A stretch of 64,000 nucleotides of DNA from contig NZ_ATNE01000017.1 in the NCBI RefSeq assembly GCF_000454065.1, positions 1 through 64,000 on the forward strand, given 5' to 3'. Origin of the DNA: Brevibacillus thermoruber 423 (GTDB taxonomy: Bacteria > Bacillota > Bacilli > Brevibacillales > Brevibacillaceae). This document shows positions 43,770 through 51,774 of the stretch, one piece after another (positions within the stretch are counted from its first letter, which is position 1; every line of letters begins with the position of its first letter). A program made the position numbers and the translations under genes. The notes under the pieces are model-generated. The model saw only the letters and a program-made list of their open reading frames with translations, did no database searches and was not told where the DNA came from.

Positions 43770-44068
43770 AAAAACGTCATTCCTCCAATATTATACATTT
43801 AGTCAACTTTTTTCATTATACATAGATTAATATTTGAGTCAATACTCATTGATATATCAAACGTGAACACTACTGTTATTACTTGGTATACATCCATAGC
43901 CTTCCCTTCCCTGATCGGGATAGAGATGTGGGTTGGATCACCTCTGATGAGCCTGTGTGATTGTACAGGGGATTTTTAGTACATAAATACAACTTCACCA
44001 TCGTCGACATTTTTCAAGAGGTTAAAAACGGAGAGCGAATCGATGGCCGGCCATTGTTTATTTCGGCA
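43770..44068. other. Gene-free right part of the AT-rich island
   Basis: About 300 bases containing the promoter region of the 229-residue gene and no credible ORF. A local fold, CCTGT...ACAGG (about 43954-43971), follows CTGATGAG, but the downstream GAAA of a hammerhead ribozyme is absent. Confidence 0.35.
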
Positions 44069-44107
44069 TGCAAAAAGCCGCAGCGTTCCTGTCAAAGCTG
44101 CGGCTTA
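44069..44107 (-). terminator. Terminator of coaX (copy 2 of a duplicated sequence)
   Basis: Minus strand: AAGCCGCAGC, 12-nt loop, GCTGCGGCTT, then TTT. It begins about 40 nt after the coaX stop. It matches the GNAT terminator at 42150-42187 in 36 of 38 positions and in the same orientation, a direct repeat bracketing the island. Confidence 0.8.
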
Positions 44108-44147
44108 TTCATTTCCACTGTGTACGCATTTCCTGCGCGTACGCCCC

Positions 44148-44912
44148 TTATTGATTCCGTTCGTAGATCAGGCGAAGTCCCTTCAAGGTCAGGTAGGGAT
44201 CGACCACGTCGATGCACGACGTCTCGCCTGCGACCAATGAGGCCAGGCCGCCGGTCGCCACCACGGTAGGACGGGTTTTGTACTCGGCGATGATCCGCCG
44301 GACGATGCCCTCCACCTGGCCCACAAACCCGTAGTAGATCCCGGCCTGCATGGCGGCAATCGTGTTGCGCCCCACCACGCTGGGCGGTTTGGCGATCTCG
44401 ATGCGCGGCAGCTTGGCGGCGCGGCTCACCAGCGCTTCCGTGGAGATGCCGATCCCCGGAGCGATCGCTCCGCCCCAGTACTGGCCCCGCTCGTCCACGT
44501 AGCAAAACGTGGTGGCCGTCCCGAAGTCGACGACGATCAGCGGCACGCCGTAGTGGTGGATGGCCGCCACCGCGTTGACGATCCGGTCCGAGCCCACCTC
44601 GCGGGGATACTCGTACTTGATGTTGAGGCCGGTCTTGATCCCCGGTCCGACGATCAGCGGTTTGATGCGAAAGTATTTGTCGCACATCCGCTCGATCGTA
44701 AAGTTGAGCGGCGGCACCACCGAAGAGATGATCACCCCGTCCACCTGATCCAGCGTCAGGCCGACGCTGTCAAACAAGCTGCGGACCAGCATGCCGTACT
44801 CGTCCTCGGTCTTGTTGCGGTCGGTGGCGATCCGCCAGTGGTGCCGCAGCTCTTCGCCCGCGTACAGCCCCATGACAATATTGGAGTTGCCGACATCCAT
44901 CACCAGTAGCAT
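44148..44912 (-). CDS. coaX: Type III pantothenate kinase
   Basis: First step of CoA synthesis, phosphorylating pantothenate. The 254-residue ASKHA-fold protein has the phosphate-1 motif [54 protein letters not shown], and VATGGLASL. It lies 11 nt after nadC. In Bacillus it is next to ftsH and hslO; here both neighbours have been displaced. Confidence 0.96.
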   Translation of the reverse strand: MLLVMDVGNSNIVMGLYAGEELRHHWRIATDRNKTEDEYGMLVRSLFDSVGLTLDQVDGVIISSVVPPLNFTIERMCDKYFRIKPLIVGPGIKTGLNIKYEYPREVGSDRIVNAVAAIHHYGVPLIVVDFGTATTFCYVDERGQYWGGAIAPGIGISTEALVSRAAKLPRIEIAKPPSVVGRNTIAAMQAGIYYGFVGQVEGIVRRIIAEYKTRPTVVATGGLASLVAGETSCIDVVDPYLTLKGLRLIYERNQ

Positions 44913-44923
44913 GCGGGTTCCCC

Positions 44924-45769
44924 TTACCGTTTCCGTGTATTGAGATCGAGACTGATGTCCAGCGCCTTGACCGAATGCGTCAGCGCCCCGACGGAGATGA
45001 CGTCCACACCCGTCTCCGCGATGGCCCGGATCGTTTCCAGCGTGACGCCGCCGGAGGCCTCCACCACGGCTCGGCCGCCAATCAGCGCCACCGCCTGTTT
45101 CATCACGTCCAGCGGCATGTTGTCCAGCATGATAATGTCCGCCCCCGCGTCCAGCGCCTCCTGCACCTGGTCGAGCGTCTCCGTCTCCACCTCAATCGTC
45201 ATCGTGTGCGGAACCGCCGCGCGGGCCGCTGCCACCGCCCGGGCAATGCCGCCGGCGCCCTTGATGTGGTTGTCCTTGATCATCACCGCGTCGTACAAGG
45301 CGTAGCGGTGGTTGTGTCCGCCGCCGACGCGGACCGCGTACTTCTCCAACATGCGCAGCCCCGGCGTGGTTTTGCGCGTATCCACCACCCGCGCCTTGGT
45401 CCCGGCGACGGCTTGGGCGTACTGGCTGGTCCGGGTGGCGATGCCGGAGAGGCGCTGCAGCAGGTTGAGAGCCAGCCGTTCCCCGCTGAGAATGGAGCGG
45501 ACCGAGCCGCTCACTTCGGCGATCTGCTCCCCCTTTTCGACGCGGGCCCCTTCCTTCACCAGCGCGGTAAAAGAGAGCGCCGGATCCACGGTCTCAAACA
45601 CCAACTGCGCCATCGGCAGACCGGCGATGACGCCCGCTTCCTTTGCGTACAGAATCCCGACGCCCTGCGCCGCTTCCGGGATGGTGCTCATCGTGGTCAC
45701 ATCGCCAAAGCCGATATCTTCCTGCAGCCACTCTTCGATTTTGCGCTGCAATTCCCGTTTACTCCACAT
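44924..45769 (-). CDS. nadC: Nicotinate-nucleotide pyrophosphorylase (quinolinate PRTase)
   Basis: Converts quinolinate and PRPP to nicotinate mononucleotide with loss of CO2. The 281-residue product has [55 protein letters not shown] and EVEASGGV-type motifs. The ATG overlaps the nadB 3' end by 11 nt. A GTG four codons upstream lies too close to AGGAGA. Confidence 0.96.
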   Translation of the reverse strand: MWSKRELQRKIEEWLQEDIGFGDVTTMSTIPEAAQGVGILYAKEAGVIAGLPMAQLVFETVDPALSFTALVKEGARVEKGEQIAEVSGSVRSILSGERLALNLLQRLSGIATRTSQYAQAVAGTKARVVDTRKTTPGLRMLEKYAVRVGGGHNHRYALYDAVMIKDNHIKGAGGIARAVAAARAAVPHTMTIEVETETLDQVQEALDAGADIIMLDNMPLDVMKQAVALIGGRAVVEASGGVTLETIRAIAETGVDVISVGALTHSVKALDISLDLNTRKR

Positions 45770-47381
45770 CGTACTGTTCACTCTCCTCGCGCACGCCTTC
45801 GCCGATCGATTGGATGATGTGCTTGCGCCAAATCAGGTCGTCCTTGTTGGGGAAATCGATACGATAGTGACCGCCCCGGCTTTCCTCCCGCAGCAGCGCC
45901 GCGCGCGTCGTCAGCACGGCGGTATTCAGGAGGTTGAGAAACTCAAACGCTTCCCGGTCGCGGTACACACCGTAAAAGAACCGCTGCATGCGCTCCAGCT
46001 CGTCCAGCGCTTTTCGCAGTCCCTTCTCCTGCCGCTTCAATCCCACGTGACGCAGCATCAGCTTTTGCAGTCGGACCCGCTGCTCCCGCGTGTCCACGCT
46101 GCGGGACGTCCGCTTTGGTTCCACCGCGGCAAACGGACGCACCTCGGGCAGCGGCGGCAGCTCGCGGATGCGGCGAACGATGCGGTGGCCGAACACCACC
46201 GCCTCCGACAGCGAGTTGCTGGCCAGCCGGTTGGCGCCGTGCACCCCCGTGCAGGACACCTCCCCGCAGGCAAACAGCCGCCTGGTGGAGGTCTCGCCGT
46301 TCAGATCGGTCTGCACCCCGCCCATGATGTAGTGGCAGGCGGGCGCCACCGGAATCCAGTCCGTCACCATGTCCAGGCCGTACTGCAGGCAGAACCGGTA
46401 GATGGTCGGAAACCGGTGCTTAATCAGCTCTTCCGACTCATGGGTAATATCCAGGTACACGTAGGCCGAATGGGTCCTCTCCATCTCCGACACGATCGCC
46501 CGGGCCACGACGTCGCGGGGAGCCAGTTCTTTTTGCGGATGGTACTTTTCCATGAACCGTTCGCCGCTGGTGTTGCGCAAAATGGCTCCTTCGCCGCGCA
46601 CCGCCTCCGAGATGAGAAAACGGGGCGCCCCCGGGTAGTAAAGCGCGGTGGGGTGGAACTGGATAAACTCCACGTCCTTGATCCGCGCCCCGGCGCGGTA
46701 CGCCATCGCGATCCCGTCCGCCGTGGCGATGTCGGGGTTGGTCGTGTAGCGGTAGAGCTGGCCCGCTCCCCCCGTCGCCAGCACGGTTGCGTTTGACTCG
46801 AGGAAAAAGAGGCCGCCTTCCGGGTTCTGCACGATGACGCCGACGCACTCGCCGTCCTGCGTCACCACGTCGATCGCGAAGTGGTTTTCCAGCACGGTGA
46901 TGTTGGCGTGTTCGCGCACACGGGCGGACAAGGCGCGGACGATCTCCGCCCCGGTCGCGTCGCCGTGGGCGTGCAAAATGCGCCGCTTGCTGTGCGCTCC
47001 CTCTTTGGTCAACTCATAACGCCCCTGGGCGTCCTTGTCAAATTCCGTACCGTACGCGATCAGCTCTTTCAACCGCTCCGGCCCTTCGTGCACCAGCACC
47101 TCCACCGCCGCGTACGAGCAGAGGCCCGCTCCGGCGATCAAGGTATCCTGCCGGTGCAGCGCGGGGGAGTCCGATTTGGCCGTCACAGCGGCGATCCCGC
47201 CCTGGGCCCAGCGAGTGTTGCTGTCGTCCAGCCCCTTCTTGCTGATCATCACCACGTCGGCGTACTCGCTCGCCTGAAGCGCCGTGTACAATCCGGCAAT
47301 CCCGGCGCCGATTACCGCCACGTCCGTTTTTACGCGAGGCAGGGAATGCAGGTCAAAGTCAACGATATAACGGGGGATCAT
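45759..47381 (-). CDS. nadB: L-aspartate oxidase
   Basis: FAD enzyme making iminoaspartate for quinolinate synthesis. The 540-residue protein has the dinucleotide-binding VAVIGAGIAGLYTAL near residue 22, the RWAQGGIAAV loop, HPTALYYPG, and the CGEVSCTGVHGANRLASNSL signature. AGAAGGGA precedes the ATG at 47381. nadB-nadC-coaX form one transcript, while nadA lies 4.4 kb away beyond the zinc genes. Confidence 0.96.
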   Translation of the reverse strand: MIPRYIVDFDLHSLPRVKTDVAVIGAGIAGLYTALQASEYADVVMISKKGLDDSNTRWAQGGIAAVTAKSDSPALHRQDTLIAGAGLCSYAAVEVLVHEGPERLKELIAYGTEFDKDAQGRYELTKEGAHSKRRILHAHGDATGAEIVRALSARVREHANITVLENHFAIDVVTQDGECVGVIVQNPEGGLFFLESNATVLATGGAGQLYRYTTNPDIATADGIAMAYRAGARIKDVEFIQFHPTALYYPGAPRFLISEAVRGEGAILRNTSGERFMEKYHPQKELAPRDVVARAIVSEMERTHSAYVYLDITHESEELIKHRFPTIYRFCLQYGLDMVTDWIPVAPACHYIMGGVQTDLNGETSTRRLFACGEVSCTGVHGANRLASNSLSEAVVFGHRIVRRIRELPPLPEVRPFAAVEPKRTSRSVDTREQRVRLQKLMLRHVGLKRQEKGLRKALDELERMQRFFYGVYRDREAFEFLNLLNTAVLTTRAALLREESRGGHYRIDFPNKDDLIWRKHIIQSIGEGVREESEQYDVE

Positions 47382-47434
47382 ACCACTGTGTCCCTTCTCT
47401 CTTCCGTGATCAAATGGCACATCTTGTCCCACTC

Positions 47435-47462
47435 ATTATAGCAAATACCCGTTTGCAGCCAA
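47435..47462 (-). promoter_or_regulatory. nadB promoter
   Basis: Minus strand: -35 TTGGCT (47457-47462), 16-nt spacer, -10 TATAAT (47435-47440). The remaining ~120 nt up to the zur terminator hold no gene. Confidence 0.55.
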
Positions 47463-47587
47463 AAGCCGGTATGCCGCCGGACAAACGAACGGATGGCGAA
47501 TGGCTGATTGCCGCTCGTTACAGCCAGCCGCGAACATTCACACGGCCTCCAGTCCCCTCGAACCCTGGAGCGGCTGAACAAAACGAA

Positions 47588-47619
47588 AACATGCCGCCCA
47601 TTTCCAGGCGGCATGTTTC
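47588..47619 (-). terminator. Terminator of znuC-znuB-zur
   Basis: AAACATGCCGCC and GGCGGCATGTTT form a perfect 12-bp stem around an 8-nt loop about 95 nt after the zur stop, followed on the minus strand by TTCGTTTTG. Confidence 0.8.
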
Positions 47620-47712
47620 GCTAACACTTTCGTTGGCGGAAACCCCATCTCGTCCCTTTCTCTGAGGGATTCCCTTCCTCTCGTATCGTCGGCAGGCGGG
47701 CCATCCCCGCAC

Positions 47713-48135
47713 TCACTGCGCCGCCCGGCACTCCTTGCACGTTCCGTACACCTCAAACTTGTGGCCGGTCACCTGGAATTCCTCCGGGATTGCTTGCAGC
47801 ACGCTCATCGGACAGCCGGGCAGTGCCGACGTCTTGCCGCATACCGTGCAGATCACGTGATGGTGGTGGCGGCCGTCAGCCGAACAGGCCAGCCGGTACT
47901 TCCCTTCCCCGTCCAGCTCCGTCTCTTCCAGGATGCCCAGTTCCACAAACGTGGAGATGTTGCGATAGACCGTGTCAAAGCTGAGAGAGGGGTAGTGGTC
48001 CTTGATTCGTTCCATGATTTCCTTGGCCGACAGGTACCGTTTCTCTGCCGCGCAGATGCGGATCATCTCTTCCCGTTTGCCGGTGTATTTGTACCCGTTT
48101 TCTTTCAGTATCTGCAGCGCTTCTTCTACCGTCAT
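47713..48135 (-). CDS. zur: Fur family repressor, probably Zur
   Basis: Metal-dependent repressor of 140 residues. The winged helix occupies about 5-80 (FDTVYRNISTFVELGILEE). The dimerisation domain has the metal-site GRHHHHVICTVCGK and two C-X2-C pairs (CTVC, CKEC) for the structural zinc. Its place in one operon with znuC and znuB, and the Zur-box-like palindromes nearby, favour Zur over Fur or PerR. AAGGAGCG precedes the ATG. Confidence 0.88.
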   Translation of the reverse strand: MTVEEALQILKENGYKYTGKREEMIRICAAEKRYLSAKEIMERIKDHYPSLSFDTVYRNISTFVELGILEETELDGEGKYRLACSADGRHHHHVICTVCGKTSALPGCPMSVLQAIPEEFQVTGHKFEVYGTCKECRAAQ

Positions 48136-48166
48136 CGCCAACGCTCCTTCCCGCAAAACTATGGTC

Positions 48167-49006
48167 TTACCGCAGAGCGGCCCTCAGCCGTTTCACACCC
48201 AAGACCGCGAACAAGATGAGGACAGCCATCAACACTATGGTACCACCCGAAGCCCAGTCCAGCAGATAGGCAAAGTAGAGTCCGCCCAGCACGGACGTCT
48301 CCGCGAACACGATCGCGTACAGGATCGTCTGGCGGAAGCTGCCGGCAATCTGCAGGCTGGCCGCCACCGGAATGGTGATCAGCGCGGAGATCAAGAGCAC
48401 GCCGACGATCCGCATCGACGCCGCGATCGTCAGCGCGACCAGCACCATGAACCAGAGGTTGATCGACCGGCGGGCCACGCCGGAGACGCGGGCAAATTCC
48501 TCGTCAAACGAGACGGCAAACAGCTCCTTGTACATCAAAAACACGGTGACCAGCACCACCGCCGCCACGCCAATCAGCGCATACAAGTCGTCCTTGGTCA
48601 CGGCGACGATCTTCCCGAACAAATACGAGTACAGGTCGGCGTTAAACCCTTTGGCGATGCTGATCAGTACCGTAAACAGCCCCAGCCCGCCGGAGATGAT
48701 GATCGGTATCGCCAGATCCTGATACGATTTGTACACCTTTCGCAGCCGCTCGATAAACAGCGACCCCGCCACCGAAAACAGCATGCCGAAAAACAGCGGA
48801 TTGACCGCCTGAAACAGCGCCACCTTTTTGGACAGCAGCATCCCCGCCGCCACGCCGGAGAGCGTCACGTGGGACAGGCCGTCTGCCATCATCGACAGGC
48901 GGCGCACAATCAAAAACGTCCCCAAGATGGGACAAATCAGTCCAATCAGCACCCCGGACAGCAGGGTGTAGCGCAAAAAGTCATACTGCCACCAGTCAGC
49001 CAGCAT
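48167..49006 (-). CDS. znuB: Zinc ABC transporter permease
   Basis: A 279-residue membrane protein of the ABC-3 family with about eight helices. Landmarks are GTFLIVRRLSMMADGLSHVTLSGVA at the N-terminal part and ISALITIPVAASLQ near the C-terminus. It forms the channel of the uptake system with ZnuC and ZnuA. The second of two in-frame ATGs is chosen because AAGGAGT abuts the first. Confidence 0.92.
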   Translation of the reverse strand: MLADWWQYDFLRYTLLSGVLIGLICPILGTFLIVRRLSMMADGLSHVTLSGVAAGMLLSKKVALFQAVNPLFFGMLFSVAGSLFIERLRKVYKSYQDLAIPIIISGGLGLFTVLISIAKGFNADLYSYLFGKIVAVTKDDLYALIGVAAVVLVTVFLMYKELFAVSFDEEFARVSGVARRSINLWFMVLVALTIAASMRIVGVLLISALITIPVAASLQIAGSFRQTILYAIVFAETSVLGGLYFAYLLDWASGGTIVLMAVLILFAVLGVKRLRAALR

Positions 49007-49037
49007 GGTCATACTCCTTCTTTCCGTTCCCCGTTTG

Positions 49038-49808
49038 TCAATGATGGTGAGCCAGCAGCTTCACCGTGTCGCCGTACATCTGCTGCAGGATCCGCTCGTG
49101 ATTGTGGGCAAACTCGTCCGCCGTCCCGTGGAAGTGCAGCCGCCGCTGCAGGCAGGCCACCTTGTTCACCCACTGGGTCATCACGCCCACATCGTGGCTG
49201 ACGATCATCATCGTCATGCCGTTCTCTTCCTTGAGCGAGCGCAGCAGCTCGTAAAACTGGTCGATCGACTCCTGATCCACGCCCACCGTCGGTTCGTCGA
49301 GGATCAACAGTTCCGGCTCCGCCACCAGCGCCCGGGCGATAAACACCCGCTGGAGCTGACCGCCGGACAGGCTGCCGATCCGCTGGTCCAGCTTTTCCGT
49401 CAAGCCGACGCGATCCACCACGTCCCGCACCTTCTCGTGATGGTGCGGCTTCAGGCGGCGGAACAGCCCGACCTTGCCCACCAGGCCGGAGGAGACCACT
49501 TCCCGCACGGTAGCCGGGAAGCCGCCCGCTCCGTGGGCAGCCTGCTGGGCGACGTAGCCGATCTTGGTCCAGTCGCGGAACCGGGAGAGCGGCTGCCCGA
49601 ACAGTTCCACCTTCCCTTTTGTCGCCGGCAGCAGGCCGAGGATCAGCTTCATCAGCGTCGATTTGCCCGACCCGTTGGGACCGACGATGCCGACAAAATC
49701 GCCCCGCTCCAGCGTAAAGGTGACGTCGTCCAGCACCACTTTGTCTTCGTATTGAAAGGTGACCGAGGTGAGCTTTACCACGGCCTCTTCCTGATGTGTC
49801 CGTTCCAT
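49038..49808 (-). CDS. znuC: Zinc ABC transporter ATP-binding protein
   Basis: A 256-residue ABC ATPase with Walker A GPNGSGKST, Q-loop YVAQQ, signature LSGGQLQRV, Walker B LLILDEPT and the switch His in VSHD. The C-terminus is His-containing (LLAHHH). First gene of the znuC-znuB-zur operon; GAGAAGGGA lies 7 nt before the ATG. Confidence 0.93.
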   Translation of the reverse strand: MERTHQEEAVVKLTSVTFQYEDKVVLDDVTFTLERGDFVGIVGPNGSGKSTLMKLILGLLPATKGKVELFGQPLSRFRDWTKIGYVAQQAAHGAGGFPATVREVVSSGLVGKVGLFRRLKPHHHEKVRDVVDRVGLTEKLDQRIGSLSGGQLQRVFIARALVAEPELLILDEPTVGVDQESIDQFYELLRSLKEENGMTMMIVSHDVGVMTQWVNKVACLQRRLHFHGTADEFAHNHERILQQMYGDTVKLLAHHH

Positions 49809-49824
49809 AAGGCAATCCCTTCTC

Positions 49825-49883
49825 AAATCGGATTTGTTCTGATTTGCTTACTTCATCCTACTACGATTTGGCCGGTTTCACAA
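49825..49883 (-). promoter_or_regulatory. znuC promoter with Zur-box-like palindrome
   Basis: Minus strand: -35 TTGTGA (49878-49883), 17-nt spacer, -10 TAGGAT (49855-49860). Just downstream, 49825-49845 is a palindrome with AAATC...GATTT arms that matches about 15 of 20 defined positions of the Bacillus Zur-box consensus by eye. Confidence 0.65.
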
Positions 49884-49924
49884 GGCCGCCGTTTACAGCA
49901 GACCCAGGCAAAACAGCAATTTCA

Positions 49925-49956
49925 TAAAAAAGATGCCGCTTTGGGGGAGCGGCATC
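49925..49956 (-). terminator. Terminator of znuA
   Basis: Minus strand: GATGCCGCT, 7-nt loop, AGCGGCATC, then TTTTTT, directly after the znuA stop. It separates znuA from the znuC promoter. Confidence 0.9.
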
Positions 49957-49967
49957 CGACGTGTCGA

Positions 49968-50981
49968 TTATTGCAGCGCTGCGCGCAGCATGTTCAGATT
50001 GTCGCGCATGATGGAGAGATAATCCTTGCCGGACTTGGCTTCCTCCTCGGTCAGTCCTTCCAGCGGGTTGAGCGTGCCCGTTTTCACGCCTGCCTCTTTG
50101 GCGATCACTTCCGCCACTTTCGGAGAGACCAGCGTTTCAAACAGAACGTAGGAGATGTTGTGCTCCTTGACGTGCTCCACCAGTTCTTTCATGTCGGCCG
50201 GGGACGGTTCGTCCGCCGGGTTGAGTCCGGAGATGGCCACCTGTTCCAATCCATAGCGGTGAGCCAGGTAAGCAAATGCGCTGTGGGAGACCATAAATTC
50301 TTTTTTCGGCGCCTTTGCCACCATCTCCTTGAACTCCTTGTCAAGCTGGTCCAGGTCGCTGGCCAGTTGCTGGAAGTTCTTTTCGTAATCGGCCGCGTGC
50401 GCCTGGTCTTTTTGCGCCAGCGCCGCCTTGATCTTTTCGGCCTGCGCCTTCAGCATGGTCGGGTCGAGCCACACGTGCGGGTCAAACTCCCCGTGCTCGT
50501 GCTCGTGGGCCTCCGCCGTGGAGCCTTCCTGGTGCTCCTCGTGACCCTGTTCCGCGGTCCCCTCCTGATGTTCGTCGCTGTGCTCGTGATCCTCCGCCGC
50601 CTTGAGCAGCTCCAGCCCTTCCGTGGCGTTGACCACAGCCGTCTTGTTTTTGTCGAGACCCTCGACCGCTTTGTCCACCCACGCCTCAAAGCCGCTGCCG
50701 TTGTAGATGAACAGATCGGCTCCCGACAGACCAACCATGTCCTGGGCCGTCGGTTCGAAATCGTGGGGTTCGACGCCGGTCGGCACGATGTTGACCACGT
50801 CGGCGTGATCGCCGGCGATCCGCTTGGCCGCGAACTCCAGCGGGTAGATGGAGGTGTACACTTTCAGTTTGGACGCGCCCGCATCCGCCTGCGGCGCGTT
50901 TTGGGAGGCTTCCTGCGCTCCGCAGCCGGCAAGCGCTGCCGCCGTGATGACACTCAGCATAGCCAACAGGCTCTTTTTCAT
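49968..50981 (-). CDS. znuA: Zinc ABC transporter substrate-binding lipoprotein
   Basis: Captures zinc outside the membrane for ZnuBC. The 337-residue product has a lipoprotein signal (lipobox LAGC, Cys20), the metal-site His in GVEPHDFEPT, a His/Glu-rich loop at about 130-165 (EHSDEHQEG... HEHEHGEFDPHVWLDP) and HSAFAYLAHRYGL. The His-rich loop is typical of zinc rather than manganese binders. It is divergent from the PCYCGC lipoprotein gene and behind a Zur-box-like site. Confidence 0.93.
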   Translation of the reverse strand: MKKSLLAMLSVITAAALAGCGAQEASQNAPQADAGASKLKVYTSIYPLEFAAKRIAGDHADVVNIVPTGVEPHDFEPTAQDMVGLSGADLFIYNGSGFEAWVDKAVEGLDKNKTAVVNATEGLELLKAAEDHEHSDEHQEGTAEQGHEEHQEGSTAEAHEHEHGEFDPHVWLDPTMLKAQAEKIKAALAQKDQAHAADYEKNFQQLASDLDQLDKEFKEMVAKAPKKEFMVSHSAFAYLAHRYGLEQVAISGLNPADEPSPADMKELVEHVKEHNISYVLFETLVSPKVAEVIAKEAGVKTGTLNPLEGLTEEEAKSGKDYLSIMRDNLNMLRAALQ

Positions 50982-50998
50982 CCTCACTCGTCCTCTCC

Positions 50999-51084
50999 AA
51001 ATTCATAATCATTACGATTTACAAAATGTCGTTTTTAATTATACGGACAGTTGCCCGGAATGTAAATAGGATTTGTTCCGATTT
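50999..51084. promoter_or_regulatory. Divergent znuA / PCYCGC-lipoprotein control region with two Zur-box-like palindromes
   Basis: znuA promoter on the minus strand: -35 TTTACA (51061-51066), 17-nt spacer, -10 TATAAT (51038-51043). A strong Zur-box match (AAATTCATAATC then ATTACGATTTA, 50999-51021) lies just downstream of it. A second palindrome (51064-51084, AAATA...GATTT) overlaps the -35 and lies about 70 nt before the plus-strand lipoprotein gene. Either or both genes could be zinc-repressed. Confidence 0.7.
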
Positions 51085-51150
51085 ATCTGTTTGCCTTCAC
51101 ACTTTCTGCACAAGGATATGATATGATTGTCGCGAGGAGGTATGTCCCGA

Positions 51151-51642
51151 ATGAAACGGAAACCGTTGCTCGCCATCAGTCTCCTGGCCGCAGCCCTGAT
51201 TGCCGGCTGCGCTTCACAGGATAACGCCCAGGGCGGCCACGCCGGTCACCAGCAGCACGCCCCCAACGGAGACCTGCAGGAACTGACCGCCTCGGCGGAC
51301 CAACTGCCCAGCTTTTTGAACGACCTGGATCCCCGGATCGTAGAGGCCTACAAAATCGCCGCCGCCAACCGCGACCTGCTGAAATCCATCCCCTGCTACT
51401 GCGGCTGCGGGGAAAGCGCCGGCCACCAGCACAACGGCAACTGCTTTATCAAGGAAGAAAGGGAAGACGGCTCCATCGTCTGGGACGATCACGGCACGCG
51501 CTGCGGCGTCTGCATGGAAATCGCCGTCATCTCGTCCAAGCTGAAGCAGGAGGGCAAATCGGTCAAGGAAATCCGCCAGTTTATCGACAACACCTACAAG
51601 GAAGGCTACGCCGAACCGACGCCAACCCCGATGCCGTCGTAA
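51151..51642 (+). CDS. PCYCGC-motif lipoprotein
   Basis: A 163-residue lipoprotein (lipobox LIAGC, Cys20) with a His-rich stretch after the signal (GGHAGHQQH) and the conserved PCYCGCGESAGHQHNGNCF motif, then GTRCGVCMEIA. The family is uncharacterised; the many Cys and His residues suggest metal handling. It is divergent from znuA and shares a region with Zur-box-like sites. AGGAGG lies about 10 nt before the chosen ATG. Confidence 0.85.
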   Translation: MKRKPLLAISLLAAALIAGCASQDNAQGGHAGHQQHAPNGDLQELTASADQLPSFLNDLDPRIVEAYKIAAANRDLLKSIPCYCGCGESAGHQHNGNCFIKEEREDGSIVWDDHGTRCGVCMEIAVISSKLKQEGKSVKEIRQFIDNTYKEGYAEPTPTPMPS

Positions 51643-51707
51643 TCACGCGCATCCCATCCCGCAAGGAACGCTTCCCCTGCATGAATGCCGTAACCCCCCA
51701 CAAGCAA

Positions 51708-51752
51708 AAAAACCTGCTCCCCCGCGCATTGCGCACAAGGGTGCAGGTTTTT
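51708..51752. terminator. Bidirectional terminator between the PCYCGC gene and nadA
   Basis: AAAAACCTGC and GCAGGTTTTT pair across a GC-rich loop, giving a T run in both directions. It lies between the converging lipoprotein gene and nadA. Confidence 0.8.
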
Positions 51753-51774
51753 GCCTGTTTGCTAGCCTTTTTCG

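Noticed and set aside
43911-43945. GGTTGGATCACCTC resembling the 3' end of 16S rRNA
   Set aside because: Only about 14 bases match, and neither the preceding 16S helix nor following spacer sequence is present; probably chance.
43925-43985. Hammerhead-ribozyme-like CTGATGAG followed by a CCTGT/ACAGG stem
   Set aside because: The obligatory GAAA after stem II is absent (GGAT instead) and no stem I/III or cleavage triplet could be placed.
49009-49815. A 268-codon minus-strand ORF overlapping znuC
   Set aside because: Out-of-frame shadow of znuC rich in Arg and Gly; znuC has all ABC ATPase motifs.
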